From NCBI RefSeq assembly GCF_019145375.1, contig NZ_JAHSTX010000001.1, positions 4,303,501-4,367,500 on the forward strand: a DNA stretch of 64,000 nt. The letters run 5' to 3'. This stretch comes from Pseudomonas triticicola (GTDB taxonomy: Bacteria > Pseudomonadota > Gammaproteobacteria > Pseudomonadales > Pseudomonadaceae). The stretch's first letter is position 1, and each line of letters begins with the position of its first letter. The notes below the pieces were generated by a model. That model had not been told where the DNA came from, searched no databases, and saw nothing but the letters and a program-made list of their open reading frames with translations. The translations under genes and the position numbers were made by a program. Positions 55,750-63,649 of the stretch are shown piece after piece.

Positions 55750-55931
55750 AAAAGCCCCTCACCCTAGCCCTCTCCCAGAGGGAGAGGGGACTGACCGGGG
55801 GATGTTCAGGAATTACGCCGACCTGAAATTGCTTCTGTAAATTCATAATCGACTCGGTTTGTCAGGTCGATGTCTGATACAAGACAACTCGGTCGGCTCC
55901 CTCTCCCAGGGGAGAGGGCTGGGGTGAGGGG
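55750..55931. repeat. Long palindromic element, copy 3
   Basis: Starts 11 bases after the AAA ATPase stop with AAAAGCCCCTCACCC and ends with CTGGGGTGAGGGGC before the convergent binding-protein gene. The middle is longer than in copies 1 and 2. Confidence 0.86.
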
Positions 55932-55959
55932 CAAGCCTCACCGCCGATCCAACAGGCAA

Positions 55960-56832
55960 TCACCCCTGCCACTTGCCCCCTTCAACAATCACACTCTCAG
56001 GCCGGGTGTCATCGCTCAGTTCTTTGCGCACATATTGGTCATAGAGCTTGAGCAGGTATTTCTCCTCGCCCAGTTTGGCCAGCTCGCTGTTGACCCAGTC
56101 ACGTAACTCCAGGTTGCCCTTCTTCACGGCCGGCGCGATCGGCGCCTCCGCGCCCAGTTTTTCCTCGAGCACGCGATAGCCCGGGTTCTGCTTGGCCCAG
56201 CTGAACAGCACCAGATTGTCCTGTGCATAGGCATCGCCACGGCCATTGGCCAAGGCTTGCAGCGATTCGGAGTTCTTCTCGAACTTGAGCAGTTTCCAGT
56301 CCGGGTGGTTCTTGGTCAGCCAGATATCCGCGGTGGTGCCGGTGGTGACAATCGTGGTGCGCGTCGCCAGATCATCCAGTTTTTTCACTGAACTGCCCTG
56401 CGGCACCAGCGCCTGCACGGCCACCTTGAGGTTCGGGTTGGTGAAATCCACCGCTTCCTTGCGCTCCGGGGTGACGGTCATGTTGGCGAGGATCAGGTCG
56501 ACCTTGTCGCTCTGCAAAAACGGAATGCGACTGGCCGGCTCGACGGCGACGAACTCGACCTTGTTTTCGTCGCCGAGCAGATCTTTGGCGAAGCGCCGGC
56601 CAATGTCGGTGTCGAAGCCAACGTAGCGCCCGGCCTCATCGACGAAACCGAACGGGGGCTTGTCAGTGAAGACGCCGACGATCAGTTTGTCGCGGGCCTT
56701 GATCTTGTCCAGATAACCGGCCGGCGCGGCGCTTTCGCTGGCGACTTTCGGCTTTGGCGGCTCTTCGGTTTTACCGCAACCGGCAAGCAAGGCGAGGCTG
56801 AGCAGAGGCATTAACAAAGCTGCAGTTTTCAT
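55960..56832 (-). CDS. Amino-acid ABC transporter binding lipoprotein (cyst(e)ine/CjaA-like group)
   Basis: 290 residues. Lipobox ALLAGC (Cys19). SBP_bac_3 fold: LIVGVFTDKPPFGFVDEAGRYVGFDTDIGRRFA and SDKVDLILANMTVTPERKEAVDFTNP. The pattern resembles CjaA/PEB1-type cysteine, aspartate or glutamate binders. Last gene of a four-gene operon, overlapping the ATPase gene by four bases. The sulfur-rich neighbourhood favours cyst(e)ine, but this is inference. Confidence 0.8.
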   Translation of the reverse strand: MKTAALLMPLLSLALLAGCGKTEEPPKPKVASESAAPAGYLDKIKARDKLIVGVFTDKPPFGFVDEAGRYVGFDTDIGRRFAKDLLGDENKVEFVAVEPASRIPFLQSDKVDLILANMTVTPERKEAVDFTNPNLKVAVQALVPQGSSVKKLDDLATRTTIVTTGTTADIWLTKNHPDWKLLKFEKNSESLQALANGRGDAYAQDNLVLFSWAKQNPGYRVLEEKLGAEAPIAPAVKKGNLELRDWVNSELAKLGEEKYLLKLYDQYVRKELSDDTRPESVIVEGGKWQG

Positions 56833-57611
56833 AGCGGTTCCAGTTCCTTTGTCGGATTCGTTTCTGGCAGTGTGGCAACGAAGGAGAACTTCTCCAGAAA
56901 CTGCTGCGCGCGTGCGGTTTGCGGGTTCGTAAAGAAAATCTCGGGTGGGGACTGTTCAAGGATGCGCCCGGCATCCATGAACACGATGCGGTCGGCCACC
57001 GCGCGGGCGAAGGCCATTTCGTGGGTGACGATCAACAGGGTCATGCCTTCGCGGGCCAGACCTTGAATGACTTGAAGTACTTCCTTGACCATTTCCGGAT
57101 CGAGGGCGGCGGTGACTTCGTCGAAGAGCATGACCCGCGGGTTCATGCACAGCGAGCGGACAATGGCGATGCGTTGCTGCTGGCCGCCGGAGAGCTGACG
57201 CGGGAAAGCATCGCGCTTGTCCAGCAGGCCGACACGCTCAAGCAAGGCTTCGGCCTGCTGCTGCGCTTCGCGGCGCTGACGCTTCTGCACCTTGAGCGGG
57301 CCGAGCAGCAGATTGTCCAGAACGCTCATGTGCGGGAACAGGTGATAGCTCTGGAAGACCATGCCGATCTGCTGACGGATTTCGCGCCAGTCAGTGGCCT
57401 TGTCCAACAGCTCTCGGTCGAGGAATTTCAGACTGCCGCTGTGGGCCTCTTCCAGACCATTGAGGCAACGCAGCAAGGTGCTTTTGCCGCAACCGCTGGG
57501 ACCAAGAATGACGAGTACTTCGCCGCTCTGCACTTGCAGGTCGATGCCATCGAGCACCTGCTGCGCGCCATAGAATTTGTTGAACCCGTGAAACTCGATC
57601 AGTGCGCTCAT
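56829..57611 (-). CDS. Amino-acid ABC transporter ATP-binding protein
   Basis: 260 residues. Walker A ILGPSGCGKSTLLRCLNGLEEAHSG, signature [22 protein letters not shown], Walker B VMLFDEVTAALDPEMVKEV (EV where EP is usual) and switch His LIVTHEMAFARAVADRIVF. GlnQ-type ATPase for the flanking permeases and binding protein. Confidence 0.92.
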   Translation of the reverse strand: MSALIEFHGFNKFYGAQQVLDGIDLQVQSGEVLVILGPSGCGKSTLLRCLNGLEEAHSGSLKFLDRELLDKATDWREIRQQIGMVFQSYHLFPHMSVLDNLLLGPLKVQKRQRREAQQQAEALLERVGLLDKRDAFPRQLSGGQQQRIAIVRSLCMNPRVMLFDEVTAALDPEMVKEVLQVIQGLAREGMTLLIVTHEMAFARAVADRIVFMDAGRILEQSPPEIFFTNPQTARAQQFLEKFSFVATLPETNPTKELEPL

Positions 57612-58267
57612 GCTTGCGTCCAGCGCCGCTCCAGCACGCGCGAAGCGGCCGAGAGCGGGTAGCAGATGAAAAAGAAAAACAGGAACAGCGCACCGTAAAT
57701 CAGTACCGATTCGTAGGTGCGCTCGATGATCTGCTGACCGACCTTGATCACATCGACCACGCCAATCAGCACCGCCAGCGAACTGGTCTTGATGATCCGT
57801 GTGTAGACGTTGATGGTCGGCGGCGTCATGCGCTTGAGCGCTTGCGGCAGCAGCACGTAGCCATAGAGTTGGGCCGCATTGAGGCCGATCGACAGCCCCG
57901 CTTCACGCTGTCCGCGCGGCAACGAATGCAGCGCACCGCGCGCTACCTCGCCAACTTCGCTGGCGCCCCACAGCGACAGCACCAGCACCGCGCACCAGAA
58001 GCTCGGCAGGCTCAGACCGAAGAAAATCGGCAGACCGAAGAACAGCAGATACAACCAGACCAGCACCGGAATTGCCCGGAACAGCTCCAGATAGACACGC
58101 AAAATCGCGTTCAGCCACGTTACGTTCAACGTGCGCAAAACACCGTAAAGCACGCCGCCGACCGTGCTGATGGCGATGCTCAGAAACGAGATCGACAAGG
58201 TTTGCCCGGCGCCTTTGGCCAGTTGCGGCAACGATATCCACAGCAACTCAAGACCCGAACTGGCCAT
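57608..58267 (-). CDS. Amino-acid ABC transporter permease 2
   Basis: 219 residues with about five transmembrane helices. Signature LELFRAIPVLVWLYLLFFGLP and coupling loop LPRGQREAGLSIGLNAAQLYGYVLLPQALKRMTPPTIN. Pairs with the overlapping upstream permease as a heterodimer. Confidence 0.9.
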   Translation of the reverse strand: MASSGLELLWISLPQLAKGAGQTLSISFLSIAISTVGGVLYGVLRTLNVTWLNAILRVYLELFRAIPVLVWLYLLFFGLPIFFGLSLPSFWCAVLVLSLWGASEVGEVARGALHSLPRGQREAGLSIGLNAAQLYGYVLLPQALKRMTPPTINVYTRIIKTSSLAVLIGVVDVIKVGQQIIERTYESVLIYGALFLFFFFICYPLSAASRVLERRWTQA

Positions 58268-58913
58268 GCTGGAGCCTCCTTTCCAGACGGCTGAGCAACA
58301 GCGACAGCGGCAGGAACAGCAGCACGCAGATCAGCGTCAGCACGGCGAGCATTTCGTAGGTTTTGTAATAGAGCGCGATGTAGCTTTTGGTGGTGTAGAG
58401 GATTTCCGGCACCGCTACCGCCGAGACCACGGTGGTTTCCTTGAGCAGGAAAATGAAATTGGCGAACAGCGACGGCAAACTGAGAATCCCCGCCTGCGGC
58501 AGGATCACGTAACGCAGTAATTGCCCGTGAGACAGGCCGATCGACCGCCCGGATTCCAGTTGTGCCTGGGGCACCGCATCGACGCCGGCGCGCAGCACTT
58601 CGGTGAGGTAGGCACCGCCAAGGAAGGTCATGGTGATGATTGCTGCAGTGAAACCGGAAACCTGTATGCCCACCGCCGGCAGAGCGAAATAAACGAAGAA
58701 CAGCTGAATCAGCAACGGCGTGTTGCGCGCCAGCTCTACATAGAGGCCGACCAGCTTGCGCAGGTACGGAGTACGAAAAACCAGAATCGTCGCGTTGAGC
58801 AGCGCCACCAGCAGCGAAGTGCCGATCGCAATCAAACCGACCTGCAGAGTCACGCCGACGGCTTTGAGAAAGGCCGGCAAGGTGCTGAGAATAAAGGCGT
58901 AGTCGAAAGTCAT
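58248..58913 (-). CDS. Amino-acid ABC transporter permease 1
   Basis: 221 residues. Signature VELARNTPLLIQLFFVYFALPAVG and coupling loop PQAQLESGRSIGLSHGQLLRYVILPQAGILSLPSLFAN. First gene of the operon; overlaps the second permease by 20 bases. AGGA lies before the ATG. An AT-rich divergent promoter region (58985-59050) lies upstream. Confidence 0.9.
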   Translation of the reverse strand: MTFDYAFILSTLPAFLKAVGVTLQVGLIAIGTSLLVALLNATILVFRTPYLRKLVGLYVELARNTPLLIQLFFVYFALPAVGIQVSGFTAAIITMTFLGGAYLTEVLRAGVDAVPQAQLESGRSIGLSHGQLLRYVILPQAGILSLPSLFANFIFLLKETTVVSAVAVPEILYTTKSYIALYYKTYEMLAVLTLICVLLFLPLSLLLSRLERRLQHGQFGS

Positions 58914-59193
58914 GAAGCGTCCTGACGCCGCTCGGTAAGCAGCGGTGATGCAATCTATGGACGGCGTGTGGCTGTCCGGCAGGCACTGACTTTATAGGTA
59001 TAAAAACAAGAATTTAAATACCGTTAAAGCATATTGATATCACCCAAAAAACTATCCTGTGGGTTTGCCGGGAAGGAATAAGACGGCTATTTTTCTTTGC
59101 GCTGTAGGACGGATCTTTTTTTCACGAAAGGCCTCCAAGGAACCACAGCTTTTGGCCAGACTCTCCGGCCCATTCACCACAAGGAAGAAAGAC

Positions 59194-59283
59194 ATGGACG
59201 TAAAAGTACCGCAGCGGCTGGATCCGCAGGACATTGTGAAATTGCTGGTGGCGTTGAGACGGGCGTTGAAGACCACAGCGTAA
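59194..59283 (+). CDS. 29-residue peptide, divergent from the amino-acid ABC operon
   Basis: ATG with AAGGAAG upstream gives MDVKVPQRLDPQDIVKLLVA then LRRALKTTA. The DPQDIVKLLVALRRALK part is an amphipathic helix and can be aligned with TPVQIARALRAARER of the 22-residue peptide at 35912 (shared P, I, L, A and R). The long palindromic element begins directly after its stop. Function unknown; coding status rests on the ribosome site and the pattern. Confidence 0.45.
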   Translation: MDVKVPQRLDPQDIVKLLVALRRALKTTA

Positions 59284-59286
59284 ATC

Positions 59287-59497
59287 AAAAGCCCCTCACC
59301 CCAGCCCTCTCCCGAAGGGAGAGGGCTGGGGTGAGGTGTCTCGCGTTGTACATCGACCTGGAAGATCTTGGCGATTATGGCTTGGCTGGGCTTCAGCGAT
59401 GCTGGATTCAGAGCGATACGTTCAGGTCGGCGTATCTCTCGAATATCCCCGTATCGGTTCCCTCTCCCTCTGGGAGAGGGTCAGGATGAGGGGCTTT
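59287..59497. repeat. Long palindromic element, copy 4
   Basis: Begins four bases after the small ORF stop with AAAAGCCCCTCACCCC and ends GGGTCAGGATGAGGGGC. It has an extra inner inverted block (CTCTCCC/GGGAGAG) close to the left end, so it looks like a merged or duplicated copy. Confidence 0.84.
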
Positions 59498-59510
59498 TTA
59501 ACGCACACAC

Positions 59511-59548
59511 AAAAACGCCGATGACCATCACAGGCCATCGGCGTTTTT
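59511..59548. terminator. Bidirectional rho-independent terminator
   Basis: AAAAACGCCGATG (59511-59523) and CATCGGCGTTTTT (59536-59548) form a perfect 13-base stem downstream of the orphan metQ-like gene. Confidence 0.93.
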
Positions 59549-59577
59549 GCATCTGAAGCAGATTCACTCAAGTCAGA

Positions 59578-60375
59578 TCAGAACGCCGGCAGTACCGCGC
59601 CACTGTACTTCTTCTCGATGAACGCTTTGACTTCCGGGCTGGTCAGGGCCTTGGCCAGTTTCTGGATCGCGTCGCTGTTCTTGTTGTCCTCACGGGCCAC
59701 CAGGAAGTTCACGTACGGCGAGTCGGCACCTTCGATCACCAGCGCATCTTTCTGCGGATTCAGCTTGGCTTCCAGCGCGTAGTTGGTGTTGATCATGTCC
59801 AGATCAACTTCCTTCAGCACACGCGGCAGCAGAGCCGATTCCAGTTCCTTGAACTTGAAGTTGTGCGGGTTCTTGGCGATGTCTTTCGGCGTTGCCAAAG
59901 CATTCTTCGGGTCTTTCAGTTCGATCAGACCAGCCTTCTGCAGCAGGATCAGCGCACGGCCGCTGTTGCTGCCTTCGTTGGGGATGGCGATGGTCGCGCC
60001 GTCCGGCAATTCAGCCAGAGTCTTGTACTTGCTCGAGTAACCACCGAACGGTTCAACGTGGACGCCCTGCACGGTCACCAGGTACTTGGATTTGTCATCC
60101 TTGTATTTACCCTGGTTGAAGCTGTTCAGGTACGGCAGGGTCTGGAAGTAGTTGGCGTCCAGACGCTTCTCGCCGACCTGTACGTTCGGTTGCACGTAGT
60201 CGGTGAAAACCTTGATTTCCAGATCCACGCCTTCTTTGGCCAGGGTCGGTTTGATCAGCTCAAGGATTTCAGCGTGGGGCACCGGCGTTGCGGCAACTAC
60301 CAGTTTCTCGCCGGCGTTGGCGAAAGAAGCCGTCAGAGCAGCCGCCAATGCGGTAAACAACAGAACCTTTTTCAT
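59578..60375 (-). CDS. Orphan MetQ/NlpA-type binding protein
   Basis: 265 residues. Signal peptide ending ASFANA-GEK; no lipobox cysteine. NlpA fold: LVVAATPVPHAEILELIKPTLAKEGVDLEIKVFTDY and NYFQTLPYLNSFNQGKY, closer to classical MetQ than the copy at 39920. No metN or metI is adjacent, so it must borrow a transporter or serve another role. A CATATTCC-type element lies at 60510. Confidence 0.88.
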   Translation of the reverse strand: MKKVLLFTALAAALTASFANAGEKLVVAATPVPHAEILELIKPTLAKEGVDLEIKVFTDYVQPNVQVGEKRLDANYFQTLPYLNSFNQGKYKDDKSKYLVTVQGVHVEPFGGYSSKYKTLAELPDGATIAIPNEGSNSGRALILLQKAGLIELKDPKNALATPKDIAKNPHNFKFKELESALLPRVLKEVDLDMINTNYALEAKLNPQKDALVIEGADSPYVNFLVAREDNKNSDAIQKLAKALTSPEVKAFIEKKYSGAVLPAF

Positions 60376-60509
60376 GCAGTGTCCTTATCGAAAATCACGG
60401 TCGTCATCGACGACGGCATTTAATACGTGTGCCAGTGAAGTGATATCGCTGGCGTGAGGCGGACAATACCCGGATTTTTTATTCCCGGACAATAACGTTT
60501 ATTCAGCTT

Positions 60510-60525
60510 CATATTCCATTTTGTT
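60510..60525. promoter_or_regulatory. CATATTCC-type element upstream of the orphan metQ
   Basis: CATATTCCATTTTGTT in the 167-base gap between the SfnR-like gene and the metQ-like gene. Its plus-strand orientation is opposite to the gene it precedes, so it is weaker evidence than the copies at 32078 and 35792. Confidence 0.25.
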
Positions 60526-60542
60526 CATGTTGAAGAAAATGT

Positions 60543-61475
60543 TCACACCGCCTCGCTCAAGCGAATCAGCCAGTCTTTCAAGGCCTTACGCTCTGCACTG
60601 CTACCACCTATATGGGTCTGCCTGACCAGACGTTCGATCTGAACCTGCGGCGCAGACGCGTCAGGCAGGTTCAGATGTTCCGGCAGGATCTCGTCGCCGG
60701 TGCTGACCAGCAGAGCGAAGTGAATGACGTTTTCCAGCTCGCGGGTGTTGCCCGGCCAGCTGTGTTGTTCGAGCACATGCTGCGCCGCTTCGCTGATCAG
60801 CGGCACAGGCAGGTCGAGACGCTGGCTGTAGATGCCGAGGAAATACTCCGCGAGGGAGAGGATATCGCCGGTGCGCGCGCGCAACGCCGGCAGCTCCAGA
60901 TGACCCTCGCTGAGGTAGTGATAGAGCCGCTCGTGGAATTTCCCCGCATCTACGGCTTGGGCCAGATCAATACTGGTCGCGGCGACCAGGCGCACATCCA
61001 CCGGACTCGGCTGATGCGCACCGACGCGGGTGACTTCGTGGTTTTCCAGGGCCGCGAGCAACTTGATCTGGATTGGCAGCGGCAGATCGCCGATTTCATC
61101 CAGGTACAAGGTGCCGCCGTTGGCCGAACCGAACCAGCCGGCGCGGCTGCTGGCCGAACCACTGTAGCTGCCGGCGGCGTAGCCGAACAGTTCGGCGTCG
61201 GCGTAGGTCGGGCTGATCGCGCCGCAGTTCACCGAAACGAACAGACCGCTGCGGTCACTGGCGCGATGGATATGCCGGGCGAGCAGCTCTTTACCGGTGC
61301 CAGTCTCACCGCGAATCAACACTGAAATCGAACGGGTCGCCAACTGCTCCAATTCCTCGCGCAATTGCCGCGAGCGTGGGTCGACGAACACCAGCGCCTT
61401 GGCGCGAATGCTCAGGGGACTTTTTTCTGCATCGGGAAAGGTCAGCAAGGGCTGACCGAAGGTTTCGAGACTCAT
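60543..61475 (-). CDS. SfnR-like AAA+ regulator lacking GAFTGA and a recognisable HTH
   Basis: 310 residues. The N-terminus GQPLLTFPDAEKSPLSIRAKALVFVDPRSRQL is that of SfnR-type sigma-54 activators. AAA+ core: Walker A RGETGTGKELLARHIH (55-70), Walker B LYLDEIGD (123-130), and WPGNTRELENVI (240-251). The sigma-54 contact loop, normally GAFTGA, reads GSYSGS (102-107), and the FREDLYYRL arginine-finger region reads FHERLYHYL (180-188). After residue 251 only about 60 residues remain, with no clear Fis-type HTH. It may be an inactive or non-sigma-54 partner controlling sulfur genes. Confidence 0.72.
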   Translation of the reverse strand: MSLETFGQPLLTFPDAEKSPLSIRAKALVFVDPRSRQLREELEQLATRSISVLIRGETGTGKELLARHIHRASDRSGLFVSVNCGAISPTYADAELFGYAAGSYSGSASSRAGWFGSANGGTLYLDEIGDLPLPIQIKLLAALENHEVTRVGAHQPSPVDVRLVAATSIDLAQAVDAGKFHERLYHYLSEGHLELPALRARTGDILSLAEYFLGIYSQRLDLPVPLISEAAQHVLEQHSWPGNTRELENVIHFALLVSTGDEILPEHLNLPDASAPQVQIERLVRQTHIGGSSAERKALKDWLIRLSEAV

Positions 61476-61526
61476 GGCAGGCTCCCGCCCAAAACCGCCA
61501 GCCGACGGGGGCGTTGAATAGTAAGG

Positions 61527-62108
61527 TCAGGCGCGACGGCGGGCGTGATGTTCCAGGCGGTTTTGCAGGCGATAGAGGTAGGCAAACCCCTGCTCCCAAC
61601 GCTGATGCCCGGACTTGACGTTGATGTGCCCGGCCCCGGCGAGAATCCCCGCCTCCGCGCCCCAGTTGCGCGCCATTTCCAATGCGCGCGGCGCACTGAC
61701 GGCGGCGTCGTTGTCGGAGCTGACGACCTGACTGGGGAATGGCAACAGATCCGTCGGAATCGGCGCGAAATTGCGCAGTGCCGGCGCGCACGCAGGACGC
61801 TCGACATCGGCCGGCGCAACCAGCAACGCCCCGCGCACCTGACGCAGGTATTGCAACGGCGCAGTCGCCGCCCAGTGGGCAACGGTGATGCAGCCGAGGC
61901 TGTGAGCGATGAGAATCACTGGCGTGCTATCGGCGGCGATCGCTTCGGCCAGCGCGGCGACCCAGTCTTCACGACGCGGCGTCAGCCAATCGGCCTGTTC
62001 CACCCGCGCGCTGTTCGGCAGGCTGTTCTGCCAATGGCTTTGCCAATGATCTTCTGGCGATCCTTGCCAGCCCGGCACAATCAGGTAGCGGATTGATTCG
62101 TTGCGCAT
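61527..62108 (-). CDS. RBBP9/YdeN-type alpha/beta hydrolase
   Basis: 193 residues. Serine hydrolase fold: YLIVPGWQGSPEDHWQSHWQ at the start (oxyanion side), nucleophile elbow LIAHSLGC (Ser70), and catalytic His in LAGAGHINVKSGHQRW. No signal peptide. Function of the family is unclear. Follows the SfnR-like gene's promoter region on the same strand with a 50-base gap upstream of that gene. Confidence 0.85.
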   Translation of the reverse strand: MRNESIRYLIVPGWQGSPEDHWQSHWQNSLPNSARVEQADWLTPRREDWVAALAEAIAADSTPVILIAHSLGCITVAHWAATAPLQYLRQVRGALLVAPADVERPACAPALRNFAPIPTDLLPFPSQVVSSDNDAAVSAPRALEMARNWGAEAGILAGAGHINVKSGHQRWEQGFAYLYRLQNRLEHHARRRA

Positions 62109-62238
62109 GGGGAAGCTCTCCTGCGGCGTGTCTGTTCCGGGTCGAGTATAGGGACGGGAGTTATATTCGTTAAGGAATAAGAAGCTATTTATTAAGACCT
62201 GTATCGAATATGTGATTTGTGTAGGGCATAAGATTCCT

Positions 62239-62406
62239 CCCCCTCACCCCAACCCTCTCCCCCAAGGGGGCGAGGGGGGAAAGGGAGCCGATCTTCAGGT
62301 TCTTCAAATCTTGAGTTCGACTGGATTTCTCATATCGGTGTATAGCCGCCAGACACCCCGGTCAGTCCCCTCTCCCTCCGGGAGAGGGCTAGGGTGAGGG
62401 GCTTTT
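62239..62406. repeat. Long palindromic element, copy 5 (inverted orientation)
   Basis: CCCCTCACCCCAACCCTCTCC at the left and GAGAGGGCTAGGGTGAGGGG at the right; the order is the reverse of copies 1-3. It lies between the RBBP9-type gene and exbD. Confidence 0.86.
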
Positions 62407-62421
62407 TCAAAAACCGAACGC

Positions 62422-62456
62422 AAAAAAAGGGCCGCACCCTGCCAAGGAGACGGCCC
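62422..62456 (-). terminator. Rho-independent terminator after exbD
   Basis: GGGCCG (62429-62434) and CGGCCC (62451-62456) form a stem whose minus-strand transcript continues into seven U residues (62428-62422). Confidence 0.8.
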
Positions 62457-62475
62457 CGGAAAAACGTTGTATCTG

Positions 62476-62877
62476 TCACCGCGCGGTGATCACCGACAAC
62501 TTGGTAATCCCCGCCCGTTCGATCGAAGCCATGGCTCGCGCCACTTCGCCGTAGTTCACCCCGTCATCGGCCTGCAATTGCACGCGCACTTCCGGGTCCT
62601 TGGCCTTGGCCGACTTGAGGTTGAATTCCAGCAAGTCGGGCTGAATCTGGTCCTTGTTGATAAACAGCTTGCCGGCGCCGTCGATGCTCACCACCAGCGG
62701 ATCCTTCTGCTCGACCGGTGCCACCGCTTCGGTCTTCGGCAGGTTGATCGGGATCGCGTTGGTCAGCAGCGGCGCGGTGACGATAAACACCACCAGCAGC
62801 ACCAGCATCACGTCTACCAGCGGCGTCACGTTGATTTCGCTGAGCACCTCATCCGTGTCTTGCGTGGAAAAGGCCAT
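62476..62877 (-). CDS. exbD: ExbD, energy-transducing component of the TonB system
   Basis: 133 residues from MAFSTQDTDEVLSEINVTPL. One N-terminal transmembrane helix (LVDVMLVLLVVFIVTAPLL) with the proton-relay Asp in NVTPLVDVML, then a periplasmic domain ending MASIERAGITKLSVITAR. Works with ExbB to power TonB at outer-membrane receptors. Begins one base after the exbB stop. Confidence 0.94.
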   Translation of the reverse strand: MAFSTQDTDEVLSEINVTPLVDVMLVLLVVFIVTAPLLTNAIPINLPKTEAVAPVEQKDPLVVSIDGAGKLFINKDQIQPDLLEFNLKSAKAKDPEVRVQLQADDGVNYGEVARAMASIERAGITKLSVITAR

Positions 62878-62878
62878 A

Positions 62879-63604
62879 TCAGGACGCCTCCTTGACTTTT
62901 GCCGCGTTGCCCGACGTTGCAACCTTGTGTGCGGTCGGGTGGATCAGCACGCGGAACGCACTCTTCTGCGCCAGGCTGTAGAAGTCGTGGGCGAAGTCAT
63001 CGAGATCCGCTGCGGTCAGTTTCAGCCTTCGCAAAAAATAGTTGTAAACCAGCACCGCCGGCACCGCGACGGCGATACCCACGCCGGTCGCAACAAGCGC
63101 CGCACCGATCGGCCCGGCCACCGTTTCCAGGCTCGCCGAACCGGCGGCGCTGATGCCTTTCAAGGCCTCCATGATTCCCCACACCGTGCCAAACAGACCA
63201 ATGAACGGCGAGGTGCTGCCGATACTCGCGACAACCGCCAGACCGGTTTCCAGCGAGCGCCGTTCACGGACGATCTGCTGGCGCAGGGCGCGCTCCAGGC
63301 GATCCTGATGATTGATCGCCTGGCTCAGATCATTCGCCTGCGGCGCCTCGCCCACCTGGATCGCTGCATAGCCCGCCTGCGCAACTCGCGCTGCGGCGCC
63401 GGGCTGGGTTTCGCTCAGCTCGGCGGCGGCATCCAGACTCGACGCCGCCCAGAAACGTTTATGAAAGCGCCGATCCTGCGCTTTCAGACGACCGAACTGC
63501 ACAGCCTTGAGCAACGCCAGGCCCCAAGTGGCGACGGAAAAAACCACCAGCAGCCAGATCACCGCGCTTTCGATGGATTCCAGTGGAGATGCCAGTAACG
63601 TCAT
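62879..63604 (-). CDS. exbB: ExbB, proton-channel component of the TonB system
   Basis: 241 residues. Three transmembrane helices (about 15-36, 130-155, 170-192) with the MotA/TolQ/ExbB signature region SIGSTSPFIGLFGTVWGIMEALKGI and GPIGAALVATGVGIAVAVPAVLVYNYF. Forms the pentameric channel with ExbD. The arrangement tonB-exbB-exbD is that of the second TonB locus of P. aeruginosa. Confidence 0.94.
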   Translation of the reverse strand: MTLLASPLESIESAVIWLLVVFSVATWGLALLKAVQFGRLKAQDRRFHKRFWAASSLDAAAELSETQPGAAARVAQAGYAAIQVGEAPQANDLSQAINHQDRLERALRQQIVRERRSLETGLAVVASIGSTSPFIGLFGTVWGIMEALKGISAAGSASLETVAGPIGAALVATGVGIAVAVPAVLVYNYFLRRLKLTAADLDDFAHDFYSLAQKSAFRVLIHPTAHKVATSGNAAKVKEAS

Positions 63605-63649
63605 GATGTGTTCCCTCGTGTAAACATTTCGCGCGAATTTGGTTTCGGT

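Noticed and set aside
60395..60450. Possible sigma-54 promoter before the orphan metQ (minus strand TGGCAC then TTAA)
   Set aside because: The -12 part lacks the near-invariant GC, so it is not a credible -24/-12 promoter.
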